64,000 nt of DNA, from positions 186,001-250,000 of the forward strand of contig CAWBRY010000003.1 of NCBI GenBank assembly GCA_963791295.1, given 5' to 3'. This document shows positions 26,304-35,914 of this stretch, one piece after another. Under the pieces are notes generated by a model. It made no database searches, had not been told where the DNA came from, and saw nothing but the letters and a program-made list of their open reading frames with translations. Source of the DNA: CAWBRY01 sp963791295. Lineage in GTDB: Bacteria; Bacteroidota; Bacteroidia; Chitinophagales; Chitinophagaceae. Within the stretch, counting starts at the first letter, position 1; every line of letters starts with the position of its first letter. The position numbers and the translations under genes are program-made.

Positions 26304-28346
26304 ATGCCTTTTAAATTATATTCTTCTTTCCCACCTGCCGGCGATCAGCCGGAAGCGATCCGCCAATTGACGGAGGGAGTATTAAACGATGAAAAGTACC
26401 AGACCCTGCTGGGTGTGACTGGTAGCGGCAAGACCTTCACGATCGCCAACGTCATTCAAAATGTACAACGACCGACATTGGTGCTGACGCATAACAAAAC
26501 ACTGGTGGCGCAATTATATGGAGAGTTCCGCCAGTTCTTTCCGGAGAATGCGGTAGAATATTTTGTTTCGTATTACGATTACTACCAACCCGAGGCTTAT
26601 ATGCCGGTAAGCGACGTATATATCGAAAAGGACCTCAGCATCAATGACGAATTGGATAAGCTGCGCTTGCGCGCAACTTCTAGCTTGTTATCAGGTCGCA
26701 GGGATATCATTGTCGTCGCCAGCGTGAGTTGCATTTATGGTATGGGCAATCCGACAGATTATGAGAACGGGATCATCCGCATCAATAAAGGACAAACTAT
26801 TTCCAGGCAGGGGTTTCTCCATTCGTTGGTCAATTCACTCTACAACCGGACGACACTAGATTTCAACCGCGCCACCTTTCGCGTAAAGGGAGATACCGTA
26901 GATATAAATCTTCCTTATGTTGACTATGGATATCGCGTGACCTTTTTTGGCGATGAGATTGAAGAGATAGAAAGCATCGATGTATTGAACGGCAAGCGCA
27001 TCAGCACCATGCAGGATGCCGCTATCTTCCCCGCTAATTTATATGTCGCTCCTAAAGACATACTGCAACAAGTGCTATATGAGATCCAGGATGAAATGCA
27101 GGCACAAATCGACTACTTTAAGAGTAACGGCAAATACATCGAGGCTCAAAGGCTTGGAGAGCGGGTGAACTATGATCTGGAAATGATCCGTGAACTGGGA
27201 TATTGCAATGGCATTGAGAATTATTCCCGTTTCTTCGATCGGCGGAGACCTGGAAGCCGTCCCTTCTGCTTGCTGGATTATTTCCCCAGGGATTATTTAT
27301 GTGTGATCGACGAAAGCCATCAGACTATTCCACAGGTCAGCGGGATGTACGGCGGTGATAGGAGCCGTAAGCTGATTCTAGTGGACTACGGATTTAGGTT
27401 GCCTTCTGCCCTGGATAACCGCCCCCTGAATTTTAATGAGTTTGAATCGCTGGTGACTCAAACTGTTTTCCTTTCCGCTACCCCCGATGATTATGAATTG
27501 GAAAAATGCGGCGGTGTTGTTGTCGAGCAAGTAGTCCGGCCTACCGGGCTCTTAGATCCTCCCATTGAAATCCGTCCTTCTGTCAACCAGATCGATGACC
27601 TCCTGGATGAAATAGATAAGCGGGTGAAAAAGGGCGACCGGGTGTTGATCACTACTCTCACGAAAAGGATGGCTGAAGAGATGGATAAATACCTTCACCG
27701 GATCAATATCAAATCCAAATACATTCATAGTGAAGTGCATACCCTGGATAGAGTGGAGATACTTCGGGAATTGAGATTGGGCAAGATTGATGTGATCGTT
27801 GGTGTGAACCTGCTTCGCGAAGGTTTGGACCTCCCCGAGGTTTCGTTGGTAGCGATCCTGGATGCAGACAAGGAAGGTTTTCTGAGAAATGAAAAATCAC
27901 TTACACAAACAGCCGGACGAGCAGCGAGAAATGTGGATGGTCTGGTGATTTTTTATGCAGATAAGATGACGGAAAGCATGCAAAAGACCATTGATGAGAC
28001 TACCCGGAGGAGGGAAAAACAGGTTCGCTTTAACATCGAACATGACATCATTCCTACAACCATCAAGAAATCTACAAGGGAGGTATTCGCACAGACTTCT
28101 GTTCTCGACATAAAAGGTTATGACCCTGCAAATCCTTATGCCATTGCACCGGATGAAGATATGGTGAGTGTAGCTGCCGAAGAACAGGAAGAATATAAGA
28201 CTATCCCGCAGATGGAAAAAGCGATAAGCCGGTTGAAAAAAGAAATGGAGAAAGCTGCGCGGGACCTGGACTTTATGGAAGCAGCCCGGTTGAGGGATGA
28301 GCTCTATTTATTACAAAAGAAACTGGAGGAAATGAAGGGGGCGTGA
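26304..28346 (+). CDS. uvrB: Excinuclease ABC subunit B
   Basis: Protein of 680 aa, standard UvrB size. Walker A GVTGSGKTFT, the damage-probing beta-hairpin YYDYYQPEAYMP, DExx-type DESHQT, the motif VI-like QTAGRAARN, and the C-terminal UVR coiled coil (MEKAISRLKKEMEKAARDL, needed for UvrC contact) are all present. It verifies DNA damage handed over by UvrA and loads UvrC. A CAGGAG ribosome site precedes the ATG. No uvrA or uvrC is in the window. Confidence 0.97.
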   Translation: MPFKLYSSFPPAGDQPEAIRQLTEGVLNDEKYQTLLGVTGSGKTFTIANVIQNVQRPTLVLTHNKTLVAQLYGEFRQFFPENAVEYFVSYYDYYQPEAYMPVSDVYIEKDLSINDELDKLRLRATSSLLSGRRDIIVVASVSCIYGMGNPTDYENGIIRINKGQTISRQGFLHSLVNSLYNRTTLDFNRATFRVKGDTVDINLPYVDYGYRVTFFGDEIEEIESIDVLNGKRISTMQDAAIFPANLYVAPKDILQQVLYEIQDEMQAQIDYFKSNGKYIEAQRLGERVNYDLEMIRELGYCNGIENYSRFFDRRRPGSRPFCLLDYFPRDYLCVIDESHQTIPQVSGMYGGDRSRKLILVDYGFRLPSALDNRPLNFNEFESLVTQTVFLSATPDDYELEKCGGVVVEQVVRPTGLLDPPIEIRPSVNQIDDLLDEIDKRVKKGDRVLITTLTKRMAEEMDKYLHRINIKSKYIHSEVHTLDRVEILRELRLGKIDVIVGVNLLREGLDLPEVSLVAILDADKEGFLRNEKSLTQTAGRAARNVDGLVIFYADKMTESMQKTIDETTRRREKQVRFNIEHDIIPTTIKKSTREVFAQTSVLDIKGYDPANPYAIAPDEDMVSVAAEEQEEYKTIPQMEKAISRLKKEMEKAARDLDFMEAARLRDELYLLQKKLEEMKGA

Positions 28347-28378
28347 GTTGTATTGCATTACGGAACTAGTATTTTAAT

Positions 28379-28412
28379 CAAGTGAAGTGTGAAAAGCGTA
28401 AAGTGATTACTC
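28379..28412. repeat. Degenerate heptanucleotide array after uvrB
   Basis: About 32 bases after the uvrB stop, the sequence steps in sevens as GAAGTGT, GAAAAGC, GTAAAGT, then ends in a reverse-oriented TTACTCACT segment. It is weaker than the other arrays, but period and position after a stop codon fit the same pattern. Confidence 0.35.
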
Positions 28413-28478
28413 ACTCGAAATAGTACTAATTGGCTGATCGTATTTGTGCGTAATTTGGGTAATTAATTCCCCGCAAGA

Positions 28479-28509
28479 TTTGAACTTTATTTTTCGTGAT
28501 ATATCTTGG
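28479..28509 (+). promoter_or_regulatory. Promoter of the small membrane protein gene
   Basis: TTTG at 28479-28482 and TATCTTGG at 28502-28509 are separated by 19 bases, within the Bacteroidota spacing, with the -7 box one T short of TAnnTTTG. It would give a leader of about 45-50 bases before the ATG at 28563. The in-frame TTG at 28506 is part of this box and is not a start codon. Confidence 0.5.
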
Positions 28510-28562
28510 TCTTCGAAACCGAGTACAATCTAATTTCACGTAACCCGCAAAATCCATACTTT

Positions 28563-28832
28563 ATGAAAAGACGCGTCCGTAAAATCGCTAACTTCTTTGC
28601 GTTCAACCTGTTGTTCTTCGCCCTCTACCTGAATTTCATCCACAAAGACAAGGTTACTTCTTCCCCGGCTGTTCAAAATAACCAGCATGCAACGGCTGCT
28701 TTCAGCGGCACTGTGTTGGTGGACAACCCCGAAAAATACCTGGATAACAAGAACGAGGCTGCTGCCCCGGTCACTCAGGGTAATGATAAGGGAGAAGAGA
28801 ACACAGCTGCGTTGAAGCTTTCCATAAATTAA
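28563..28832 (+). CDS. Small single-pass membrane protein of unknown function
   Basis: Protein of 89 aa: a very basic N-terminus (MKRRVRK), one membrane segment (about 9-26) and a polar Asn/Ala/Glu-rich tail that is probably periplasmic. I do not recognise a family. The ATG at 28563 is supported by a promoter-like pair upstream. An 11-bp hairpin follows 22 bases after the stop codon, consistent with a short monocistronic transcript between uvrB and polA. Confidence 0.6.
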   Translation: MKRRVRKIANFFAFNLLFFALYLNFIHKDKVTSSPAVQNNQHATAAFSGTVLVDNPEKYLDNKNEAAAPVTQGNDKGEENTAALKLSIN

Positions 28833-28854
28833 GAAAAGCACTAATAAAATAATC

Positions 28855-28883
28855 ATCCTGCCTCGGAAAAAGCGAGGCAGGAT
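28855..28883 (+). terminator. Strong hairpin between the small membrane protein gene and polA
   Basis: Perfect 11-bp stem ATCCTGCCTCG / CGAGGCAGGAT around the loop GAAAAAG. It is followed by TTCCTATTT instead of a clean T run, so it may be a weak terminator or an mRNA-stabilising structure. Confidence 0.7.
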
Positions 28884-28952
28884 TTCCTATTTCGATAAGC
28901 GTAGAAATTCCGCTCATTTGGGAGGGGTTGACATGGGGCTTAACTTAGCACC

Positions 28953-31820
28953 ATGGCAAAAAAAGTCTTTTTGTTAGATGCCCTGGCCCTCGTCTTTAGA
29001 GCTTACTATGCACTAATCCGCAACCCGCGTCTCACATCCAAAGGCAAAAATACAAATGCCCAATTTGGATTTACCACTGCACTTGTAGAACTGATAAATA
29101 ATCAGAAGCCATCACATATGGCTGTTTGCTTTGATACCAATGCACCTACCGAACGTCATTCGGACTTTGCCAATTACAAAGCCAACAGGCAGGAGGCCCC
29201 CGAGGACATCCTCACTGCCATTCCGGATATAAAAAAGATCATCAAAGGTTTTAATATCCCTGTCGTCGAGCTGGACGGTTATGAAGCAGACGATGTCATT
29301 GGGACACTGAGCAAACAAGCGGCCAGGGTCGGATATGAAGTTTTTATGGTGACCCCGGATAAAGACTTTGGTCAGTTGGTCACAGATAAAATAAAAATTT
29401 ATAAACCAGGCTACCAGGGTGGAGATTTTGAGATCCTGGGTCCCGTCGAGGTCTGTGCCAAATGGAATATAACGGATGTTAATCAAGTGATCGACATCCT
29501 GGGTTTGATGGGTGATGCCGTCGATAATATACCGGGCATTGCAGGTATTGGCGAAAAAACGGCAGCTAAAATTCTTGCCGATTATGGAAGCCTGGAAAAT
29601 GCTTTGAATAACGCTGACTCTATCAAAGGTTCGCTTGGAGAAAAAATAAGAAAAGGAAGAGAAGACGCTATTCTTTCAAAAAAATTAGCGACGATCATTA
29701 CCAACGTTCCTATAGAATTCAATGAAGAAAATTTCAGGCTGAAAGAATGGGACCGGGAAAAATTGCAAGAGATCTTTACCAGCCTTGAGTTTAAGGCACT
29801 TGGCAAAAGGTTACTGGGTGACGACTTTTCTATCACCACTGGTCAGCCGAGTATAATCGAAAAGGAAATTCCCCAGGGAGTACAAACAGACCTGTTTGGA
29901 AATATTGTAGAGACACCAAAGCCCCCTCAACCTTCTTTGGAATTAGAAGGAAATGGTGTGGAGCATGGATTAAGTGCTGATAGGAACATTAATAATACCG
30001 ATCATAAATATGAAGCGCTAACAGATGAGAAGGATATCAAAAAGCTCATCGCAGAATTAAAGAAATACGATGAGATCTGCTTTGATACGGAAACAACCAA
30101 TATAGATGCCAATGATGCGGAGTTAGTCGGACTTAGTTTTTCCTTCAAGCCCGGCGAAGCATGGTTTATCCCTTGTCCTGCCGATCAGAAAAAGACAAAT
30201 GAGATATTGGCTCAGTTCCAACCTCTATTTAATGACAAGAAAAAAACCTGGGTTGGCCAGAACCTGAAGTATGATATGCTGGTTTTGAAATGGTATGGTA
30301 TCGAATTGGCAGGTGCTGTATTTGATACGATGCTTGCTCATTATGTAATAGAACCTGACGGAAAGAGAGGAATGGATCTTTTGAGTGCTAAATACCTCGG
30401 TTATGAACCCATTCACATTGAAGAATTGATTGGTAAGAAAGGTGTAAGAGCAGCCGGCGGCAAAACTCAGGGAACGATGAGAGATGTGGAATTGGAAAAA
30501 ATAAGAGACTATGCTTCGGAGGATGCGGATATCACCCTTCAACTCAAAAACATCTTTGTACCTCTTTTAAAAGAGAAAGAAGTGGAAAGAGTTTTCACCG
30601 AGGTGGAGAATCCACTGGTGAAAGTGCTGGCAGACATGGAATTTGAAGGTATCCGTGTAGACACTGATTTTCTGGCAGAATATTCAAAAGAACTCGATCA
30701 GGATGCGAAAAGGGCGGAGGAAAGTGTATATAAACAAGCGGGTGTCCGATTCAACCTGGCATCTCCTCGCCAATTGGGTGAAGTTCTTTTTGATAAATTA
30801 AAACTGGACCCATCAGCCAAGAAAACAAAAACGGGACAATACCAAACTGGCGAAGACGTATTGCTGAAACTCGCTGCCAAGGGTCATCCCATTGTTGAGG
30901 ATATCCTGACATTTCGCGAACTAACCAAACTCAAATCCACTTATGTGGATGCACTTCCCTTATTGATCAATAAGAAAACCGGCCGGGTTCACACCACCTA
31001 TGGTCAGGCAGTTGCGGTTACCGGTCGTTTGCAAAGCAACAATCCCAATTTGCAGAATATACCGGTGAGGACAGACCGCGGCAAGGAAGTCAGGAAGGCA
31101 TTTATTCCAAGAGACAATAAACATGTTTTACTTTCTGCCGATTATTCCCAGATTGAACTGAGGATCGTAGCAGCGATCAGCGAGGACCAAAATATGTGCG
31201 CTGCTTTCAGAAACGGGACGGATATCCATACAGCGACTGCTGCTCGGGTTTATAGTGTTTCGGAGAATGAAGTGACGAAGGAAATGCGATATAAAGCAAA
31301 GAGTGTAAACTTCGGAATCATTTACGGGCAGGGAGCATTTGGATTGGCTGATAACCTGGGCATATCGCGCGCGGAAGCCAGGGGGATCATTGATAACTAT
31401 AAAAAAGAATTTCCGGGCATTCAAAAATATATGGATGGCACGATCAATTTTGCAAGGGAACACGGATATGTGGAAACCCTGATGGGCAGGAAACGATGGC
31501 TCAGGGATATTAACTCGGCTAATTTCACGGTGCGGGGGTTTGCAGAAAGGAATGCTATCAATTCTCCTATTCAGGGAACGGCTGCAGATATGATCAAACT
31601 GGCAATGCAAAAAGTGCATGCCGCAATGAAGAAAGAAAAATTTCAAAGCAAGATGTTGCTGCAAGTGCATGATGAACTCGTATTTGATGCTTTAAAATCT
31701 GAAGCGAATGCATTGAAACCGCTGATCATTGAATCCATGCAATCAGCCATGCCTCTTCCGCAACAAGTGCCGGTCATCGCCGAATGCGGCGAAGGAAGCA
31801 ATTGGCTCGAAGCGCATTAA
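28953..31820 (+). CDS. polA: DNA polymerase I
   Basis: Protein of 955 aa with three domains: the 5'-3' flap nuclease (about 1-290, with DGYEADDVIGT and LGLMGDAVDNIPGI), the 3'-5' proofreading exonuclease (about 350-540) and the polymerase (about 570-955). The proofreading residues are intact (CFDTETTN, NLKYDM, YASEDAD), unlike in some PolA lineages. Polymerase motif A has Asp730 in LSADYSQIELR, the O-helix reads RYKAKSVNFGIIYG, and motif C has Asp907 in QVHDEL. It fills gaps and removes RNA primers. Confidence 0.97.
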   Translation: MAKKVFLLDALALVFRAYYALIRNPRLTSKGKNTNAQFGFTTALVELINNQKPSHMAVCFDTNAPTERHSDFANYKANRQEAPEDILTAIPDIKKIIKGFNIPVVELDGYEADDVIGTLSKQAARVGYEVFMVTPDKDFGQLVTDKIKIYKPGYQGGDFEILGPVEVCAKWNITDVNQVIDILGLMGDAVDNIPGIAGIGEKTAAKILADYGSLENALNNADSIKGSLGEKIRKGREDAILSKKLATIITNVPIEFNEENFRLKEWDREKLQEIFTSLEFKALGKRLLGDDFSITTGQPSIIEKEIPQGVQTDLFGNIVETPKPPQPSLELEGNGVEHGLSADRNINNTDHKYEALTDEKDIKKLIAELKKYDEICFDTETTNIDANDAELVGLSFSFKPGEAWFIPCPADQKKTNEILAQFQPLFNDKKKTWVGQNLKYDMLVLKWYGIELAGAVFDTMLAHYVIEPDGKRGMDLLSAKYLGYEPIHIEELIGKKGVRAAGGKTQGTMRDVELEKIRDYASEDADITLQLKNIFVPLLKEKEVERVFTEVENPLVKVLADMEFEGIRVDTDFLAEYSKELDQDAKRAEESVYKQAGVRFNLASPRQLGEVLFDKLKLDPSAKKTKTGQYQTGEDVLLKLAAKGHPIVEDILTFRELTKLKSTYVDALPLLINKKTGRVHTTYGQAVAVTGRLQSNNPNLQNIPVRTDRGKEVRKAFIPRDNKHVLLSADYSQIELRIVAAISEDQNMCAAFRNGTDIHTATAARVYSVSENEVTKEMRYKAKSVNFGIIYGQGAFGLADNLGISRAEARGIIDNYKKEFPGIQKYMDGTINFAREHGYVETLMGRKRWLRDINSANFTVRGFAERNAINSPIQGTAADMIKLAMQKVHAAMKKEKFQSKMLLQVHDELVFDALKSEANALKPLIIESMQSAMPLPQQVPVIAECGEGSNWLEAH

Positions 31821-31869
31821 TTTTTAAAAAAACAATCTATTTTTTTACCTTTCATAAAAATATTCTAGT

Positions 31870-32445
31870 ATGAAAAAGTTAACGATTGCTGCTTGCGCCG
31901 TCTTGTTGTTACTTTCTTGTAATACATTAGCTCAGATGCCTGATTCGGCTACGATGATGAAAAATATGCAGACGTACATGACTCCGGGTGAAGAACACAA
32001 GATCCTGGCTAAATCAAATGGAACATGGACCACGGAAATGGTTGGGGGAGTGGGTGCTGAGGCATTCACGAGCAAGGGAACGACCGTCAATAAGATGATA
32101 TTGGGTGGGCGCTACCAGGAATCCGTCAACACCGGCACCATGATGGGGATGCCCTTTGAAGGACGTGGAACGTTTGGCTACGACAATGCCAAAAAAGTTT
32201 TTGTCAGTTCATGGGTTGATAATATGGGAACGGGTATAATGAACATGGAAGGTACCTGGGATGAAGCCAGTAAAACTATAACCCTGAAAGGCAAGGGAAT
32301 TGATCCGGTAACGCTTAAAGAAAACGATTACAGGGAAGTGTTTAAGATGATCGATGACAATCATCAGTTCATGGAAATGTATGGACCGGGTCCGGACGGC
32401 AAGGAAGCCAAGATGTTCGAAATAAAATATACGAGGAAGAAGTAG
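31870..32445 (+). CDS. Secreted DUF1579 family protein
   Basis: Protein of 191 aa with an N-terminal export signal; LLSC at 14-17 could be a lipobox, while ...TLAQ just after could be a type I site. The rest matches the DUF1579 layout: MTPGEEHKILAKSNGTWT, an ILGGRYQES beta strand, FEGRGTFGYDN and VSSWVDNMGTG. The family is predicted to form a lipocalin-like barrel and has no assigned function. It converges on the next gene through a symmetrical terminator. Confidence 0.82.
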   Translation: MKKLTIAACAVLLLLSCNTLAQMPDSATMMKNMQTYMTPGEEHKILAKSNGTWTTEMVGGVGAEAFTSKGTTVNKMILGGRYQESVNTGTMMGMPFEGRGTFGYDNAKKVFVSSWVDNMGTGIMNMEGTWDEASKTITLKGKGIDPVTLKENDYREVFKMIDDNHQFMEMYGPGPDGKEAKMFEIKYTRKK

Positions 32446-32471
32446 ATTTTTCTACCTGCAGATGGCTATAG

Positions 32472-32499
32472 GGTAGAGAGGGTATACATCCTCTCTACC
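32472..32499. terminator. Bidirectional hairpin between convergent genes
   Basis: Perfect 10-bp stem GGTAGAGAGG / CCTCTCTACC with an eight-base loop, placed between the plus-strand DUF1579 gene (ends 32445) and the minus-strand Spy-like gene (ends 32527). It could end transcription from both sides. Confidence 0.7.
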
Positions 32500-32526
32500 T
32501 TATATACCATGCTCCTCATCCAACTA

Positions 32527-32907
32527 TCATCCTCTCCTTTTCGGCCTCATGGCAGGCTCAATCTGATCCTTCCAAATTTTGAACTGATCCTCCGTCAACA
32601 CAGTTTTTAATCCCCTATCCCTCTCATCTGTAAGAGGCTGCATTTTTTCTCTCATCATCGAAAAATCAGGACGTTCCCCACCCGCTCTCAGCTCTTCTCT
32701 CACTTTATCGGATGACCGATAATAGTTTGCAAAAACGGTATCCACCTGGGTTAGTTGGTCCGGCGCCAGTTTGAATGCACTGTCAAACTTCTCGTGCACT
32801 ATTTTAACTTTTTCTTCAACCGTGCGACGTTGACCATTGCCCGGCTGGGCATTCAGGGTTGCTGCGATTACACACATTGCCAGCAGCAATAAAGACATTT
32901 TTTTCAT
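32527..32907 (-). CDS. Small periplasmic protein resembling Spy/CpxP-type LTxxQ proteins
   Basis: Protein of 126 aa with a signal peptide (1-20, ending NAQ) and a helical mature part. Two LTxxQ-like repeats, LAPDQLTQV and LTEDQFKIW, are typical of Spy/CpxP stress proteins that act as periplasmic chaperones or sensors. The many charged residues in between fit that fold. No two-component system is adjacent. The assignment rests on the short repeats and size, so it is moderate. Confidence 0.65.
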   Translation of the reverse strand: MKKMSLLLLAMCVIAATLNAQPGNGQRRTVEEKVKIVHEKFDSAFKLAPDQLTQVDTVFANYYRSSDKVREELRAGGERPDFSMMREKMQPLTDERDRGLKTVLTEDQFKIWKDQIEPAMRPKRRG

Positions 32908-33061
32908 AGAAAAATTTTAATATTTATAATTAATACACGTTTAATGAGACGGTCTAGTGATAAAAAACCTTTGGCCTGGTCTTCTAGACCCAAACCTTTT
33001 TAACATTACGGCTGATATGACAGAACTGATTTATCTTGCACCTCCTTAATGCTGAAAAAAT

Positions 33062-33628
33062 ATGGACTATAGTAAACTTGTAGCAGTTTCTGGCCTGCCT
33101 GGAATATTTGAATTGGTTAATAGCAAAACGGATGGAGCGATTGTCCGTTCACTCGATGACAATACAAATCGCTTTGTGTCCAGTCGTATTCATCAATTTT
33201 CTCATCTCGAGGGTATTGAGGTCTATACGGTAAAAGATAATGTGAACCTCGTAGAGATTTTTCATGCTATGGAAAATGAGGATGGAAAGTTACCGGATGA
33301 AAAAGACGCCGGCGCCGTGAGGAAATATTTTGAAAAGGTATATCCCGACCTCGATTTCGACAAAGTATATAGCAGCGATTTGAAGAAAATGATCAAATGG
33401 TTTTCTGCACTTAAGAAAAATAATATCGAGATTAAATTGTCGGAAATACCAGAGGAACCGGCGGAACCCGAAGAAACTGAAACCCCAGAAACAGTAGCGG
33501 AAGAAAAACCCTCCGTGAAGGAGAAAACAAAACCCGCCACAAAGAAGGCAGCGACTTCAGAGAAACCGAAGAAAGAAGCGGCTGCTGACAAAACAGCTAA
33601 AAAGAAATCCCCCGGAAAGAAAAAATAG
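33062..33628 (+). CDS. DUF5606 domain protein with lysine-rich tail
   Basis: Protein of 188 aa. Residues 1-125 match the DUF5606 family of Bacteroidota (opening YSKLVAVSGLPGIFELVNSK, then DNTNRFVSSRIHQFSHLEGIEVYT). The remainder (about 130-188) is a low-complexity Glu/Pro then Lys/Ala-rich tail, like the basic tails of histone-like or RNA-binding proteins. Function is unknown; the tail suggests contact with nucleic acid or ribosome, which is inference. It is followed 31 bases later by the M3 peptidase gene and may share its transcript. Confidence 0.82.
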   Translation: MDYSKLVAVSGLPGIFELVNSKTDGAIVRSLDDNTNRFVSSRIHQFSHLEGIEVYTVKDNVNLVEIFHAMENEDGKLPDEKDAGAVRKYFEKVYPDLDFDKVYSSDLKKMIKWFSALKKNNIEIKLSEIPEEPAEPEETETPETVAEEKPSVKEKTKPATKKAATSEKPKKEAAADKTAKKKSPGKKK

Positions 33629-33659
33629 TTGACCAATCATTCGAAAAGATCCTAACACT

Positions 33660-35378
33660 ATGCAACTCTCAGCCAACATAAAAAAATTACCCCGTCATTA
33701 TCTACCTGCCGATTTTACGATCACCAAATGGGAAAGTCTCGAACCTTTTTTTAAAGAATTGAACGAACGTCCCATCCAGTCCCTCTCCGAGCTGGAGCAT
33801 TGGCTGAAAGATGCGAGTGAATTGGAAGCGGCTATCAGTGAAGATGCATGCTGGCGTCAAATCAAGATGACCTGCGATACGGAAAACAAACAACTGGAAG
33901 AGGCATTCACCTATTTCATGATGGAGATACAACCGAAATTTCAACCTTATTCCGATTTGCTGAACCGAAAATTGTTGGATTCTCCTTTCACCGCCCAATT
34001 GAATAAACAAAAATATTTCACTTACCTGCGAAATGTAAAAAAGAATATTGAGCTCTTCCGCGACATAAACATCCCGATCCTTGCCGACTTGAACGTCATG
34101 CAGCAACAATTTGGGGTCATAGCAGGAAAGATGACGGTAAACGTAAATAACCAGGAATATACTCTTCAACAGGCCGCCAAATTTTTAGAGGATCCTGACC
34201 GAAAGCTTCGCGAAGAAGTTTATCGCAAGATCAATGACAGGAGATTGCAGGACAAAGACCAACTGAATAATCTGTTCACTTCGCTGGTCGACAAGAGAGA
34301 CCAGGTGGCAAGAAATGCAGAATTTGAAAATTTCAGGGAATATCGCTTTACCGAACTTGGTAGGTTTGACTATACCAGGGAAGATTGTTATCAGTTTCAT
34401 GAAGCAGTAAAGCTGCATGTATTGCCATTGGTAAACGAGGTGTATGAGATCAAAAGAAAGAAACTTGGACTCGACACGTTGCGGCCATGGGATGTTGAAG
34501 CAGAGCCCACAGGTATTCAGCCGCTTCGCCCTTTTAGTAATGGGGATGAATTAATTCAAAAGACGATCAAATGCTTTGATCAATTGGAATCTTTTTTTGG
34601 AGATTGCCTTCGGAAAATGAAGACAATGGGTCATCTGGACCTGGAAAGCAGAAAAGGCAAGGCTCCCGGCGGATATAATTGTCCCCTCGCCGAAAGCGGA
34701 GCTCCATTTATATTTATGAATGCGGCCGGGCAGTTCGATGACGTCACAACGATGGTACATGAGGGGGGCCACGCTGTCCATTCATTTCTTGCTCACGGAC
34801 TGGAATTGAACGGTTTTAAGGATTATCCCATGGAAATCGCCGAAGTAGCGAGCATGGCCATGGAACTATTTACAATGGATCATTGGACTGTGTTCTTTTC
34901 TGACAAGGAAGAATTGCGTCGCGCAAAAGAACAACAATTGGAAAGAGTCATTACCATTTTTCCATGGATAGCAACGATCGATAAATTTCAGCATTGGATT
35001 TACGAAAACCCGGGACACAGCACCGAAGAAAGAATGAATGAATGGATGTCCATCCTTGACGAATTTTCATCGCCGGCTATTGATTTTTCCGGACTGGATG
35101 AATATCGAAAATATGGATGGCAGCGGCAACTGCACCTTTACGAGGTACCTTTTTATTATATCGAATACGGCATCGCTCAATTGGGTGCATTGGGCCTCTG
35201 GCAACAATACAAGAAAAACCCCGATACGGCTATCGCAAATTATATCAATGCTCTGCGGTTGGGAGGCACCCAGCCTTTGCCCGAATTATTCAAAGCAGCA
35301 CGGCTTCCTTTCAATTTTTCCCCAGGGTATATCAGCGAATTAATGTTGTTTGTTAAGCAAGAATTGAACAGCCTTTAG
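33660..35378 (+). CDS. M3 family oligoendopeptidase (PepF-like)
   Basis: Cytosolic zinc peptidase of 572 aa. The zinc site is HEGGH (367-371) in TMVHEGGHAVHSF, with the third ligand Glu395 in MEIAEVASMAMELF, the standard M3 spacing. An N-terminal PepF-type helical domain precedes it. Family members degrade peptides of roughly 5-20 residues. It has no signal peptide. Its end faces the end of the fur-family gene, 11 bases away. Confidence 0.93.
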   Translation: MQLSANIKKLPRHYLPADFTITKWESLEPFFKELNERPIQSLSELEHWLKDASELEAAISEDACWRQIKMTCDTENKQLEEAFTYFMMEIQPKFQPYSDLLNRKLLDSPFTAQLNKQKYFTYLRNVKKNIELFRDINIPILADLNVMQQQFGVIAGKMTVNVNNQEYTLQQAAKFLEDPDRKLREEVYRKINDRRLQDKDQLNNLFTSLVDKRDQVARNAEFENFREYRFTELGRFDYTREDCYQFHEAVKLHVLPLVNEVYEIKRKKLGLDTLRPWDVEAEPTGIQPLRPFSNGDELIQKTIKCFDQLESFFGDCLRKMKTMGHLDLESRKGKAPGGYNCPLAESGAPFIFMNAAGQFDDVTTMVHEGGHAVHSFLAHGLELNGFKDYPMEIAEVASMAMELFTMDHWTVFFSDKEELRRAKEQQLERVITIFPWIATIDKFQHWIYENPGHSTEERMNEWMSILDEFSSPAIDFSGLDEYRKYGWQRQLHLYEVPFYYIEYGIAQLGALGLWQQYKKNPDTAIANYINALRLGGTQPLPELFKAARLPFNFSPGYISELMLFVKQELNSL

Positions 35379-35389
35379 TGCGGTTGTTT

Positions 35390-35845
35390 TCAGGACAGAG
35401 CTTTACTGTTACAGTCCCTGCAGATTCCTTCCACTAACACTTCAACGTGTTCCGTCGCGTAACCTTTGGGAAGTTTGATTTCAGGAGTTACTGCATCGTC
35501 CAGGCAGTAGGTATTACCACATGAGTTACATACAAAATGGATATGATGATCATGGTGATGGCCGTCCCGGCAATCATCTTTACAAACGGCATAGCGGATG
35601 GAATTGTCAATAGTTGGAATAGTATGAATGATGCCCTTTTCAACAAAGGTTTGAAGGGTGCGATACACTGTGACGCGGTCAAATTTCTCTCCTGCCTTTT
35701 TTTCGATATCCCCATGAGCCAATGCCCCTGCCTGTTCAAGGAACAATTGCAATATCTTTTTTCTGCTATCCGTCACGCTCAGGCTATTTCGCTTCAGCAG
35801 GCTTTCCACATCATTTTCAATTTGGGTCGTAGTCTGTCTGTTCAT
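35390..35845 (-). CDS. Fur-family metal-dependent transcriptional regulator
   Basis: Protein of 151 aa. The winged helix includes FDRVTVYRTLQTFVEKG (recognition helix about 57-70). The metal part has HHHDHH (about 96-101), the zinc pair Cys106/Cys109 and a second pair Cys142/Cys145. It could be Zur-, Fur- or PerR-like; the sequence does not decide which. It lies 69 bases downstream of the SCO1 gene on the same strand, and a MerC-domain gene is divergent from that, so the cluster may concern copper, zinc or iron balance. Confidence 0.9.
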   Translation of the reverse strand: MNRQTTTQIENDVESLLKRNSLSVTDSRKKILQLFLEQAGALAHGDIEKKAGEKFDRVTVYRTLQTFVEKGIIHTIPTIDNSIRYAVCKDDCRDGHHHDHHIHFVCNSCGNTYCLDDAVTPEIKLPKGYATEHVEVLVEGICRDCNSKALS

Positions 35846-35914
35846 AACCGTAAATCATTTGTTCGATTCTATTTATAATAACATCCAATCAGAAAATAAG
35901 TTGTTGTAACGATT

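Noticed and set aside
33262..33636. Open frame of 124 aa on the minus strand across the DUF5606 gene
   Set aside because: It mirrors the Lys/Ala-rich tail of the plus-strand gene and yields a Phe/Ala/Val low-complexity product without a sensible start context.
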